Assembly: GCF_963924675.1 (NCBI RefSeq)
Contig: NC_089226.1
Span: forward strand, 45,897,124-45,961,123
Direction of reading: 5' to 3'
Source of the DNA: Phocoena phocoena
Taxonomy: Eukaryota > Chordata > Mammalia > Artiodactyla > Phocoenidae
DNA length: 64,000 nt
This document shows, one piece after another, positions 47,535-57,545 of this stretch. The position numbers and the translations under genes were made by a program. The notes below the pieces were generated by a model. The model worked only from the letters and a program-made list of their open reading frames with translations, had not been told where the DNA came from and made no database searches. Within the stretch, counting starts at the first letter, position 1; each line of letters opens with the position of its first letter.

Positions 47535-48665
47535 TTAATTGCATGATGAGGGATGAAGATGGCAAGAGTAAAAGAATCCTGAGCTCATCTTTTCCATGGA
47601 TATACCGAAACTACAACTGTGTACATATACAACAACTCTTTCTGAGAACAAGCTGAAGACTAGCACAACAGCTCTTCTGCAACTAAAGATAAAAAAAAAA
47701 AAAAATCAAGATAGGTTGGAGGGGCAGAGATGTGGTCTAGTCAGGATCCACACCCTTGGGGTAGTGACCCACAAGTGGGAGAGGCTATCACAACTGCAGA
47801 AGCCCTCCCTAATGAGAGAGGGGCTTGAGCCCCACGTTGGGTGTCTAAGCCCTGAGGACCTGCACTGGGATGATGAGCCCCTATAATGTCTGGCTTTGAG
47901 AACCAGCAGGGTTTATGTCCAGGTGAGCTGGAAGTCTGTGGGAAAATGAGACTTTGCTCTTAAAGGGCATGCACATAAACTCACATGCCCCAAGTCCCAG
48001 TACAGAGGGATCAATGTGAAAAGTGCCTGGGCCATATATAAAGGAGATTCGCTGACTAATTTTATGGGAAGTGCCAAAGGGGCAGGAATCAGTTGGAGCT
48101 TACTCTGGGGACAGAAGTGCTGGCGGATGCTACTTTTTTTTTTTTAGTCTCCTTCTACCTATCTGGTCCCACTGACAGACACCATTTCTGACATTCGCCA
48201 TCTACCTCGCTAATACCACTGACCCCACCCCCACATTCCCCTGGGGACCCACCCACCCAACCCACTGGCCCTGGCTGGAGCCTCTCCAAAGCAGTTCCTG
48301 CTTTGCCACACCAGCAGGATGCCTCAGCAGGTACTGGCACCCCTCCAAAGCAGCTCCTGCTGCTCCACACCAGCCCAGCAGCCTCGGCTAAGACCAGCAC
48401 ACTCACAGCTGCCACAGCTAGATTTTGAGTCCAGCTGTGTTGGGGGCCGGCTCCACCAGGAGTGTGCCTGCAGGAACTGTGGCATCACCACAACAGGAGG
48501 GCACATGCAGCTTACACAGGGAACACCACCAGAATGTCTGGCTCTTGTCCCAGGGGGACTACTCTTCTGGGCCCCACAAGAAATCTACTTACTACCAGTT
48601 CTGCAAGACTGGGAGACATAGCTGGTCTACCCGATACTAGAAACAAACACAGAGAGTTAGCCAAA

Positions 48666-49505
48666 ATGAGGAGATGGAGGAATATCTTCCAAATGAAAGA
48701 GCAAGACAAAACCTCAGGAAAAGAACTAAATAAAACAGAGATAAATAATCTACCTGATAAAGAGTTCAATAAAGTATTGGTCATAAAATTCTCACCAACC
48801 TCAGGAGAAGAATGGATGAGCATAGTGAGAACTTCAACAAAGAGAAAGAAAATAGTAAAAAGAACCAATTAGAACTGAAGAATACAATAACTGAAATTTC
48901 AAATACACTAGATGGAATCAAGAACAGATAAGATGATACAGAAGAACAGATCAATGATCTGGAAGAAAGGATAGTGGAAATCATCCAATCTGAACAGAAA
49001 AAAAATTTTTTTAATGAAGGTAGTTTAAGGGATCTCTGTGACAACATCAAGCATACCAACATTCACATTATGGGAGTCTCAGAAGGAGAAGACAGAGAAA
49101 AAGGAACAGAAAATGTATTTGAAGAAATAATGGCTGAAAACATCCCTAACCAGGTGAAGGAAACAGACATCCAAGTCCAGGAAGCATAGAGAGTCCCAAA
49201 CAAAATGAACCCAAAGAGGCCCACACCAAGACACATTGTAATGAAAACATCAAAAGTTAAAAATAAAGAGAGAATCTTAAAGACAGAAAGAGAAAAACAA
49301 TTAGTTACCTACAAGAGAACCCCCATAAGACTATCAGCTGATTTTTCAACAGAAATTTCACAGGCCAGAAGGGAGTGGTATGATATATTCAAAGTACTGA
49401 AAGGAAAAAACTTACAACCAAGAATATTCTACCTGGCAAGTGTATCATTCAGAATTGAAGGAGAGATAAAGAGTTTCACAGGCAAAGGAGTTTATCACCA
49501 GTAAA
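48666..49505 (+). pseudogene. LINE-1 ORF1 remnant
   Basis: Order of L1 ORF1p: MRRWRNIFQMKEQDKTSGKE at the start (48666), NLPDKEFNKVLVIK, then a stop and shift through the coiled-coil part. Next is the frame at 48974-49189 with SLRDLCDNIKHTNIHIMGVS (RNA-recognition domain) and ETDIQVQEA. Last is the frame at 49205-49504 with MNPKRPTPRHIVMK, TPIRLSADFSTE and ARREWYDIFKVLKGKNLQPR (C-terminal domain). ORF1p is the RNA-binding chaperone of the L1 particle. At least two stops disable it. Confidence 0.92.
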
Positions 49506-50020
49506 CTGGACATACAAGAAATGATAAAGGAACATCTTTAAGCAGTAAAGGAAAGGTCATAAGTAGAATTAAGAAAATATATGAAAAGAAAAATCTCACT
49601 GGTAAAAGCAAACATATAATAAAGGTAGTGGATCAATCACTTATAGAACTAGAATAAAGGTTAAAAGACAAAAGTAATAAAATAAATGAAAATACAGTAG
49701 TTTGTTAAAGTATACATAAAATAAAAAGATGTAAATTATGATATCAAAAATGTAAAATGTGACAGGGGAGTAAAAATTTAGTGTTTTTAGAATGCATTCA
49801 AACTTAAGTGACTATCAATTTAAAATAGACTGCTATATAGATAGCTTGTTACACATGAAACTCATAGGAATCAAAAACAAAAGCCTACAATAGATATCCA
49901 AATAATGAAGAGAAAGGAATCCAAACATAAAACTAAAGAAAATTATCATATCACAAAGGAAGAGAGCAAGAGAAAAGGAAAGAAGCAGAGAGGAACAACC
50001 AGAAAAAAATTATCAAATGG
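49506..50020 (+). other. ORF1-ORF2 spacer of the ancient L1
   Basis: About 0.5 kb of A-rich non-coding sequence ending near 'aaatggcaattagt', where ORF2 (MAIS...) begins. It is much longer than the spacer of modern L1s. Its order resembles old L1M/HAL1-type consensus sequence as I remember it. Confidence 0.5.
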
Positions 50021-50028
50021 CAATTAGT

Positions 50029-50041
50029 AAAAAAAAAAAAA
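50029..50041 (+). mobile_element. Poly(A)-only insertion with 14-bp TSD
   Basis: Thirteen A's between two copies of AAATGGCAATTAGT (50015-50028 and 50042-50055), placed exactly at the ORF2 start of the old L1. Consistent with an extremely truncated retroinsertion, or with a local slippage duplication. Confidence 0.55.
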
Positions 50042-50743
50042 AAATGGCAATTAGTGTTCACCTATCAATAACTCCCAATAAACAAAAATCCAGGACCACA
50101 CAGCTTCACTGTTGAATTCTACCAAACATTTAAAGAAGACTTAATACCTATTATTCTCAAACTACTTCAAAAAATTAAAGAGGAAGAAAAATTCCAAACT
50201 CATTCTATGAGGTTAACATTACACTGATACCAAAACCAGACAAAGACACTACATAAAACGAAAATTACAGGCCAATATCTCTGATGAATATAGATGTCAA
50301 AATTCTCAAAAAAAATTAACAAACTGAATTGAACAGTACATTAAAAGGATCATACACCATGATCAAGTGGGATTTATTCCAGGAATTCAAGTGTGGTTCA
50401 ATATCCACAAATCAATCAATGTGATACACCACATTAACAAAATGATTAAAATCATATAATCATTCTAATAGATGCAGAAAAATTTGTTGACAAAATTCAA
50501 CACCTATTTATGATAAAACATCTCAACAAGTGTGTTGAGTGCAACACACTTACAACAAAGTGTGTAAGGCGGGATGTAACTCAACATAATAAAGACCATG
50601 TATGACAAACCCATAGTTAACATCATACTCAACAGTAAAAAGCTGAAAGCATTCCCTCTAAGATCAAGAAAAAGATGAGAATGCCCACTCTCGCCACTTT
50701 TATTTAACATAGTATTGGAAATCCTAACGACAGCAAAAGAAAT

Positions 50744-51264
50744 TGACTTAAGAAGATGTGATATATATATATATAGTATATATATATACTATACACACAC
50801 ACACACACACATATGCACAAAGGAATATTACTCAGCCATACAAAAGAATGAAATATTGCCATTTGCAGCAACATGGATGGACCTAGAGAATATTACACTT
50901 AGTGAAGTAAGTCAGACAAAGAAAAGTACTATATGATATCACTTATATGTGGAATCTAAAAATAATACAAATGAATTTATATACAAAACAGAAACAGATT
51001 TACAGACATAGAAAACAAACTTATGGTTACCAAAGGGGAGCAGGAGGTAGAGAGGGACAGATTAGGAGTATGGAATTAACAGATAAAAACTACTATACAT
51101 AAAATAGATAAGCAATGAGAATGTACTGTATAGCACAGGGAATTATATTCAGTATCTTGTAAAAAACTATAATGGAATATAATCTGAAAAACAAATAACT
51201 GAATCACTTTGCTATACACCTGAAACTAACACAATATTGTAAATCAACTATACTTCAATTTAAA
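50744..51264 (+). mobile_element. Nested LINE-1 3' end
   Basis: 'agaagatgtgatatatat' through 'ttactcagccatac', a 3' UTR, and the end 'tatacttcaatttaaaaaaa'. It splits the older L1's RT: AAAAGAAAT lies at 50735-50743 and 51265-51273, and the host L1 resumes with 'aaaaggcatacaaattg'. Confidence 0.85.
50759..50812. repeat. TA/CA microsatellite
   Basis: (TA)n with an imperfect palindrome, followed by (AC)n, expanded from the 'tatatatacaatgg' segment of the nested L1. Confidence 0.9.
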
Positions 51265-52869
51265 AAAAGAAATAAAAGGCATACAAATTGAAAAGGAAGA
51301 CATAAAACTGTCACTATTTGTAGATGACATAGTACTATATGTAGGAAACCCTAAAGACTCCACCAAAAACTTTTAGAGCTAATAAAGGAATTCAGTAAAG
51401 TTGCAGGATACAAAATTCATATACCTAAATCTGTTGCATTTCTGTACACTCATAACAAACTCTCAAAAAGAGAAGTGAAGAAAACAATCCCATTTACAAC
51501 TGTGTCAAAAAGAGTTAAATGGTTAGGAATAAATTTAACCAAGGAAGTGAAAGACCTGTACTCTGAAAATTATAAGACATTGATGAAAGAAATTAAAGAT
51601 GACACAAATAAATGGAAAGACACACTGTGCTCATGGATTGGAAAAATTAATGTTTTTAAAATGACCATACTACTCAAAGCAGTCTACAGATTCAATATAA
51701 TCCCTGTTAAAATACCAATAGCACTTTTCACAGAAGTGGGACAAATAATCCTAAAATTTGTATGGAACCACAAAAGACCCTGAAGAGCCAAAATAATCTG
51801 GAGAAAGAAGAACAAAACTGGAGGTATCACACTACTTGACTTCAAACTATACTACAAAACTACAGTAATCAAAACAATATGGTGATGTCACAAAAACAGA
51901 CTGTAGATCAATGGAAGAAAACAGAGAACCTGGAACTTAATTCATACACATATGGTCAATTAAACCATGACAAAGGAGGCCAGAATATACAATGGGGAAA
52001 AGACATTCTCTTCAATAAATGGTGGTAGGAAAACTGGACAACTACACACAAAAGAATGAATCTGAAACATTATCTTACACCATATACAAAAAATAAACTC
52101 AAATGGATTGAAAGACTTGAATGTAAGACCTGAAACTCATAGAAGGAAAACTAGACAGTCAGCTCTTTGACATCAGTCTAAGTAATATATTTTTGGATAT
52201 ATCTCCTCAGGCAAGGGCAACAAAAGCAAAAAACAAATGAGACTACATCAGACTAAAAAGCTTTTGCACAGCAAAGGAAACTATCAACAACAACAAAAAA
52301 AACCAAAAAGGCAACCTACTGAATAGGAGAAGATATATGCAAATTATATATTCAGTGAGTGGTTAATATCCAGAATATCCAAAGAACTCATAAAACTTAA
52401 TTTTTTTAAAATCCTATTTAAAAATGGGCAGAAGACTGAACAGACATTTTTCTAAAGAAGACATACAGATGGCCAACAGGCACATGAAAAAATGCTCAAC
52501 ATCACTAATCATCAGGGAAATGCAAATCAAAACCACCATGAGACATCATCTCACACCTGTCAGAATGGCTGTTATCAAAAAGACAACAAATAGCAAGTGT
52601 TGACAAGGATGTGGAGAAAAAGGAACCCTTGTTCACTGTTGGTGGGAATATAAATTGGTATAGCCAGTATGGAGGTTCCTTGAAAAATTAAAAATAGATT
52701 TACCATATCATCCAGCAATTCCACTTCTGGATACATATCCAAAGGGAATGAAATCAGTATGTCAAAGAGATATCTGCACTCCCATGTTCATTGCAGCATG
52801 ATTCATGGTAGCCAAGATACAAGGAAACAGCCTGAGTGCCCATTGACAAATGAGTGGATAAAGATATAC

Positions 52870-52934
52870 ATAGAGTTTTCGGGTTTTCCCTAAGATGGTA
52901 TGGAAAAACCCAAACGAACTTTTTGGCCAACCTA
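52870..52934. mobile_element. Truncated mariner MITE
   Basis: Palindromic core: GGGTTTTCCCTAAGATGGTA on the left against ATGGAAAAACCCAAACGAAC on the right, then TTTTTGGCCAACCTA, the outer end of a mariner terminal repeat with the TA target dinucleotide. The left arm has lost its outermost ~20 bp. It matches the short mariner MITEs known in cetartiodactyls. Confidence 0.75.
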
Positions 52935-52970
52935 TATATATCTCATGTCTTCTTAATCCATTCATTTGTG

Positions 52971-52977
<7 letters not shown>

Positions 52978-53023
<46 letters not shown>

Positions 53024-53060
53024 TTGTGTATATAAATACATACACACACACATACACGTA
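52978..53060. repeat. TA/CA microsatellite
   Basis: (TA)n of about 44 bp followed by 'catttgtgtatataaataca' and an (AC)n tract, grown from an L1-internal TATATAC motif. Confidence 0.9.
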
Positions 53061-53569
53061 CAATGGAATATTATTCATCCATTAAAAATAAAGAAATCTT
53101 ACCACTTACAACAAAATGAATAAACCTGGAGGTCATTATGCTAATTGAAATAAGCCAGACACAGAAAGACACATATGATCTCACTTATATGTGGAATCTA
53201 AGAAAGTCAAGCTCATAGGAACAGCAAGTACAACGGTAGTTGCTAGACACTAGGGGAGGAGGAGATGGAGAGTTGCTATTCAATGAGTATAAAGTGTCAG
53301 TTACACGAGATGAATAACTTCTAGAGATCTGCTGTACAAGCTTTTGCCTATAGTTAATAATACTGTATTGTATCCTTGAAATTTGCTGAGAGAAGACCAT
53401 AAGTGTTCTCACCATGCACAAAATATTTGGTAACTATATGAGGTGATGAACATGTTAATTAGCTTGATTATCAAAATATCACATTGCATACCTTAAATAT
53501 ATATTATATATTTTTTAATTTGCAATTACACCTCAATAAACCTGAGAAAAAGAAAAAACTTAATTGCAT

Positions 53570-54839
53570 ATAATTCCCTGCTGTGTGAGCACAGGTTTTT
53601 GTTAGCTAAGACAGAAGCCAATAATGTGCATTATACATCTGCCTGTATATAACACAGGCACAGTAGAAGCATGCTGAGTGCAGATACTTTATCATCATAA
53701 GCAACTCTTTTTTCCAGTACCTGTCAGAGTGGTTTGCATTTACATTCACACATCTGTCCATCTGCCAATCAGGAGATAAACAGAGGAGGCAAAATGAGGG
53801 GAGAAAATCTGTTCCAGTTGGCGTGGCTTTCTCACTGAAACTGCAAAGCTAACTTGGACAGAATTCTTTTAGTACTTTAATGACCAGTAAGTCAAAAACT
53901 TCATACATTTTCAAACTTTCGTAACAACCTTGAATAGACACAGTCAACACCTTAGGGATCAGTATAACTTATTAATCTTCACGCTCTTGTCTGGTTTCTA
54001 ACATTTTAGAGCCATCTTGTAGAATCAGCTCAAGTTACGAAACCTGCTACGTCAATAAGTTATTTCCCATAACGCTAGAGGCACAACTAAATCACTCTTT
54101 ATAATTTCTTGAAGATTTCATATCCAGTTACCCAGTGCAACAGAAATGTCTTATTTTACTGGCCCAGGCATTTCCATCCTGTGTTACTGCAGATGAATTT
54201 CTTTCTGAGAATTTTTCAAGCTCTCCATTTTAAGTGCCTTGTTTAAAAAACTCCCAAAAGTAAACAAACTGTTTTGTTCAGTTTATGATTAAGAGCTACC
54301 TGAGCACGCCCTCTGTTAGCCATCTCTCTTCTACCTCCATTTTTCTTTCTTATCATGATAGTGATCAACTTTCAATTGGTCCACCAGAGACAACTAGAAA
54401 TCTAGGGAAGAAAGTTCATTGTCCTCTTACCTCAGTGTCTAATGTTGGCTCTATGACGTTCTGCTGCTGTTTCCTGATAGGTCTGTAAGGAGTGGTCTCA
54501 GGGAGATTAATTTTTAGTAGTTGAACGACTTGAATAAAACCAAGAAAGATGTGGGATTATAGAAAGACAAATTATACTCCAACAAAACTAAACTATGATA
54601 CAGCTCTGACAAGTCAGTCTCCAAACTTTTTACAAAGAATTCTGTTGAGACCACATTTGGTCAGACTTTAGGGCAAAGTGGAGGGTCATTTAAAAGAAAA
54701 TGTTAAGAAAAGATTTATTGTATATGCACCAGTAGACATAATTTTATATTTGAAAAGAAGGAAATATGATTTGCAATGAAACCACCTCAACTTACCCTGC
54801 CCTCCTACAATGATACCCACTTGTTCACAATTAGAGATA
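53570..54839. other. Unannotated sequence
   Basis: No supported gene or named repeat. Confidence 0.4.
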
Positions 54840-55010
54840 GCAAATTTTATAGGACAATTTGTAGCTTATAAGGGGCTTCACAGCATCATCACATGATCCT
54901 TATATCTATTAGGTAAGGTATTCTTAGGTCCATTTCCTTGACTAGGAAGTTGCGCTCAGCATTATTTCCCTAAGATCACATAGGTAATTAATGAGGGAGT
55001 CAGACCTTTA
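54840..55010 (-). repeat. MIR fragment, antisense
   Basis: 'ggtccatttccttgactagg' and 'ccctaagatcacataggtaa' match the antisense MIR core. Confidence 0.55.
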
Positions 55011-55095
55011 ACCTTGTCTTCTCACTTTTGATTTCTTTCCAGTGCCCCTCAGACTGATGTTTATTATTATTTGTTTTATAAAAATTAAGCACCTG

Positions 55096-55299
55096 GGCTT
55101 CCCTGGTGGCACAGTGGTTGAGAGTCCGCCTGCCGATGCAGGGGACATGGGTTCGTGCCCCGGTCTGGGAAGATCCCACATGCCGCGGACCAGCTGGGCC
55201 CGTGAGCCATGGCCACTGAGCCTGCGCGTCCGGAGCCTGTGCTCCGCAACGGGAAAGGCCACAACAGTGAGAGGCCCGCGTACCGCAAAAAAAAAAAAA
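55096..55299 (+). mobile_element. CHR-type tRNA-Glu SINE
   Basis: Sense short-subtype SINE. AAAATTAAGCACCTG lies at 55081-55095 and 55300-55314, a perfect 15-bp TSD. Clean A tail at 55286-55299. Overlapping 98-110-codon frames are SINE artefacts. Confidence 0.95.
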
Positions 55300-55314
55300 A
55301 AAATTAAGCACCTG

Positions 55315-56377
55315 ACTGTGCCAGTCATTCAAGAATAGTCCAGGGTCTCACCAGGTTCCCCTCTGTTGGCCCCTCCAAGTTTGAGGAGAACGATGTCACC
55401 TGTCCCATCACACTCCAAATATGAAACAGGTCAATAAAGCACATATTTCCACATTTATTACTTTTTTGGCCACCTTGCCTAGGGAGGGTGCTCAGCAAGA
55501 ATACTCTTCCAGCCAAGCTGCACAATTTACAAAAGAAACACCCTGCCTATCGCTGCCCCAAGTCTTTCCCTTATACCAGCTCTTCCTCCTCCACCTCTCC
55601 ATCAAATGCTGTTTTAGTTGCCTTTATTTTACAAAGATTTTCATTTCCTGCTTGCTATGGTCTAGTGATGGAACTTTAGCAAAGTCAAGAGAAGAAGTCT
55701 ATTCTCACTCCATACAATGAGAAAGCCACAGAACCTTTCACCTGCTTTAGAAGTAATTAAAGCCAGAGTCTACCACAACTCCAGAGAAAGACTTAAATCT
55801 CCATCCACCATCCATCCTGTGCTAGCAGCTTTCTCCATTTGCAACATAATATATTCAGAGAATACATAAATACCCCAACCCTTGTCTAATTCCTGATTTA
55901 TGTCTTACTTAACACAGAGTCTCTAAGCAACCTAAAATTACTTATAGTATCCCTGGCCTCTTAAACTACCACACCCTGCCTTGGCTACAAATGCAAAATC
56001 TGAATAAAACAGTGTCCACCCTCATGAGACTTACACTTAAAATAGAACTCATGATGAAGACAAGTTTTGTGTGACTGTTCTGAGTCTACACAATGCCTAA
56101 TACTATGGACTACATTTATAAGGCACTAAATTAGCATTTATTAAATTAAAGTATAATTATGAAAAGAGGCATGTACATTCTGATAAAATGCTTATTTTAG
56201 TCACTGCATCAAGAGAAATATAAGATAACTGGTACATGAGCATGACGAGAACTGATGACAATATCTAAAGGACAGCCAAGTACCGGAAATGTCTCAAATG
56301 TCTCTCATTGAGTTGCCTCATTTATACTTAAAGAGCAGTTTCTACACATGAGACAAATAGTCACTAAACCCATTGGG
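55315..56377. other. Unannotated sequence
   Basis: No gene or named repeat. The 99-codon frame at 55421-55720 shows no recognisable domain. Confidence 0.4.
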
Positions 56378-56387
56378 CTAGTGAGCC

Positions 56388-56440
56388 TTTTTTTTTTTTT
56401 ATCTTGAGTCTGGTGCCTTAGACCACTCGGCCATCCTGAC
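56388..56440 (-). pseudogene. Retrotransposed 5' half of tRNA-Leu
   Basis: On the minus strand: GTCAGGATGGCCGAGTGGTC, then TAAGGCACCAGACTCAAGAT, then an A-run (T13 at 56388-56400). This matches mammalian tRNA-Leu from base 1 through the D arm (A box TGGCCGAGTGG) to the anticodon loop, where CAA can be read in CTCAAGA, and stops there. CTAGTGAGCC lies at 56378-56387 and 56445-56454, a 10-bp TSD. The 3' half, B box, T arm and acceptor are absent, so it is not a working tRNA gene. Confidence 0.85.
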
Positions 56441-56454
56441 AGCCCTAGTGAGCC

Positions 56455-56602
56455 ATTTTTGCAACAGCTTTAAACAATTTTTTCTATGTTTCTTTCAGAA
56501 ATTCGGTTTGTTTCAGCCACTTTCTTTTAGTTTTTAGTCGTTGAATCCACCTGACATAAGTTTTTTCATTCAATGAACAAAAATTTCTTTCTAAAAAGTT
56601 TT
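56455..56602. other. Unannotated sequence
   Basis: Spacer; nothing recognised. Confidence 0.4.
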
Positions 56603-56825
56603 TTTTAAAGGTATTTATTTTTAATTTTTTGCAGTACGCGGGGCTCTCACTGTTGTGGCCTCTCCTGTTGTGGAGCACAGGCTCCGGACGCACAGGCTCA
56701 GCGGCCATGGCTCACGGGCCCAGCCGCTCCGCGGCATGTGGGATCTTCCCTGGACCAGGGCACGAACCCGTGCCCCCTGCATCGGCAGGCGGACTCTCAA
56801 CCACTGTGCCACCAGGGAAGCCCTT
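56603..56825 (-). mobile_element. CHR-type tRNA-Glu SINE, antisense
   Basis: Antisense short-subtype SINE with head reverse complement CCACCAGGGAAGCCC at 56809-56823. TAAAAAGTTTT lies at 56592-56602 and 56826-56836, an 11-bp TSD. Confidence 0.93.
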
Positions 56826-56954
56826 TAAAAAGTTTTGCACTAGTTTTCAAGTGGGCTAGTTGCTGTCCTCAATGTTACATATTTTTCCATTACTCTTTAT
56901 CAAAATTGCCACATAAGTTTCACCTTATGTGATTCAAACACCAAATGATCTCAT

Positions 56955-57045
56955 GGGTTAGTTCTATCATTTCCAAGTCATAGATGGAGAAGCTGAGGCT
57001 CATGGCACCTAAATGGCTTCGTAGATGACTTCAAGAAGGGCACTT
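56955..57045 (-). repeat. MIR fragment, antisense
   Basis: 'tagatggagaagctgaggct' and 'catggcacctaaatggctt' fit the antisense MIR core. Confidence 0.5.
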
Positions 57046-57429
57046 ATTGAAGATGATAAGTGGATGTAGAAAGAGGCTGAGCAGAGCAGATAAACAGTCC
57101 AGGTGTTGGCAACAGCCACTGACGCCCAAATGGAAGTGCAGAGCTGAGAGAGGACCCGGATGGCCCAGGGTCTTTAATTTGGGGAAAATTCTCCTTTGCC
57201 ATCATCCTAGAGCCCTTTCCTTGAATGATATGTTTAGAAGGACGAGCTTAACCTCGGCTGAATTATAGTAGGCTTGTAAAATTTTATAAAAATTTTAATA
57301 TTTTTTTTCTGCTGACTCTTTTACTCTATAATACTTCTTTTCCATTGACTCTTACCCAAGTTTAAAAATCACCCCATTATACATAGACTCAATACACAGT
57401 GTGTTAGTATCTTGCTTCTCGCCACTAAC
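57046..57429. other. Unannotated sequence
   Basis: Nothing recognised. Confidence 0.4.
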
Positions 57430-57545
57430 ACGCTATGTACCTTTGCTGAGTCGTGTCTACAAAGTGGAGATAATAACACCTACTCCAGATGGTTGTTGTG
57501 AGAACTAAACAAGGTGATGTGTGAAGGCACCTAGTTAGCGTCCCA
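57430..57545 (+). repeat. MIR fragment
   Basis: 'aaagtggagataataacacc', 'ggttgttgtgagaactaaac' and 'gtgaaggcacctagtta' follow MIR 3' core order. Confidence 0.75.

Larger units (their letters stand above)
50060..52870 (+). pseudogene. LINE-1 ORF2 remnant, endonuclease deleted
   Basis: After the MAIS-like start, codons for the endonuclease are missing and the sequence resumes in the RT fingers (PGPDGFTGEFYQTF-like; here 'ccaggaccacacagcttcac'). Then follow the GQVGFIPG-type region (~50370), the RT segment around 50650-50710, and, after the nested L1, LFVDDIVLYV (51316-51345), the catalytic FADD box, here VDD. Next is the open frame at 51475-51783 ([20 protein letters not shown]) and the C-terminal region up to the MITE. 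Numerous stops. Confidence 0.9.
47545..53559 (+). mobile_element. Near full-length but internally deleted ancient LINE-1
   Basis: About 6.0 kb: 5' UTR (47545-48660), ORF1 (48666-49505), spacer (to ~50020), a few ORF2 start codons, a jump past the endonuclease into the reverse transcriptase, the ORF2 remainder, and a 3' UTR ending 53559. TTAATTGCAT is present at 47535-47544 and 53560-53569, a 10-bp TSD. Later events inside it are a poly(A)-only insertion (50029-50041), a nested L1 (50744-51264), a mariner MITE (~52870-52934) and microsatellites. Confidence 0.88.

Noticed and set aside
56401..56440. Working tRNA-Leu gene
   Set aside because: Only the 5' half is present. The B box, T arm and acceptor 3' strand are missing, and poly(A) follows.
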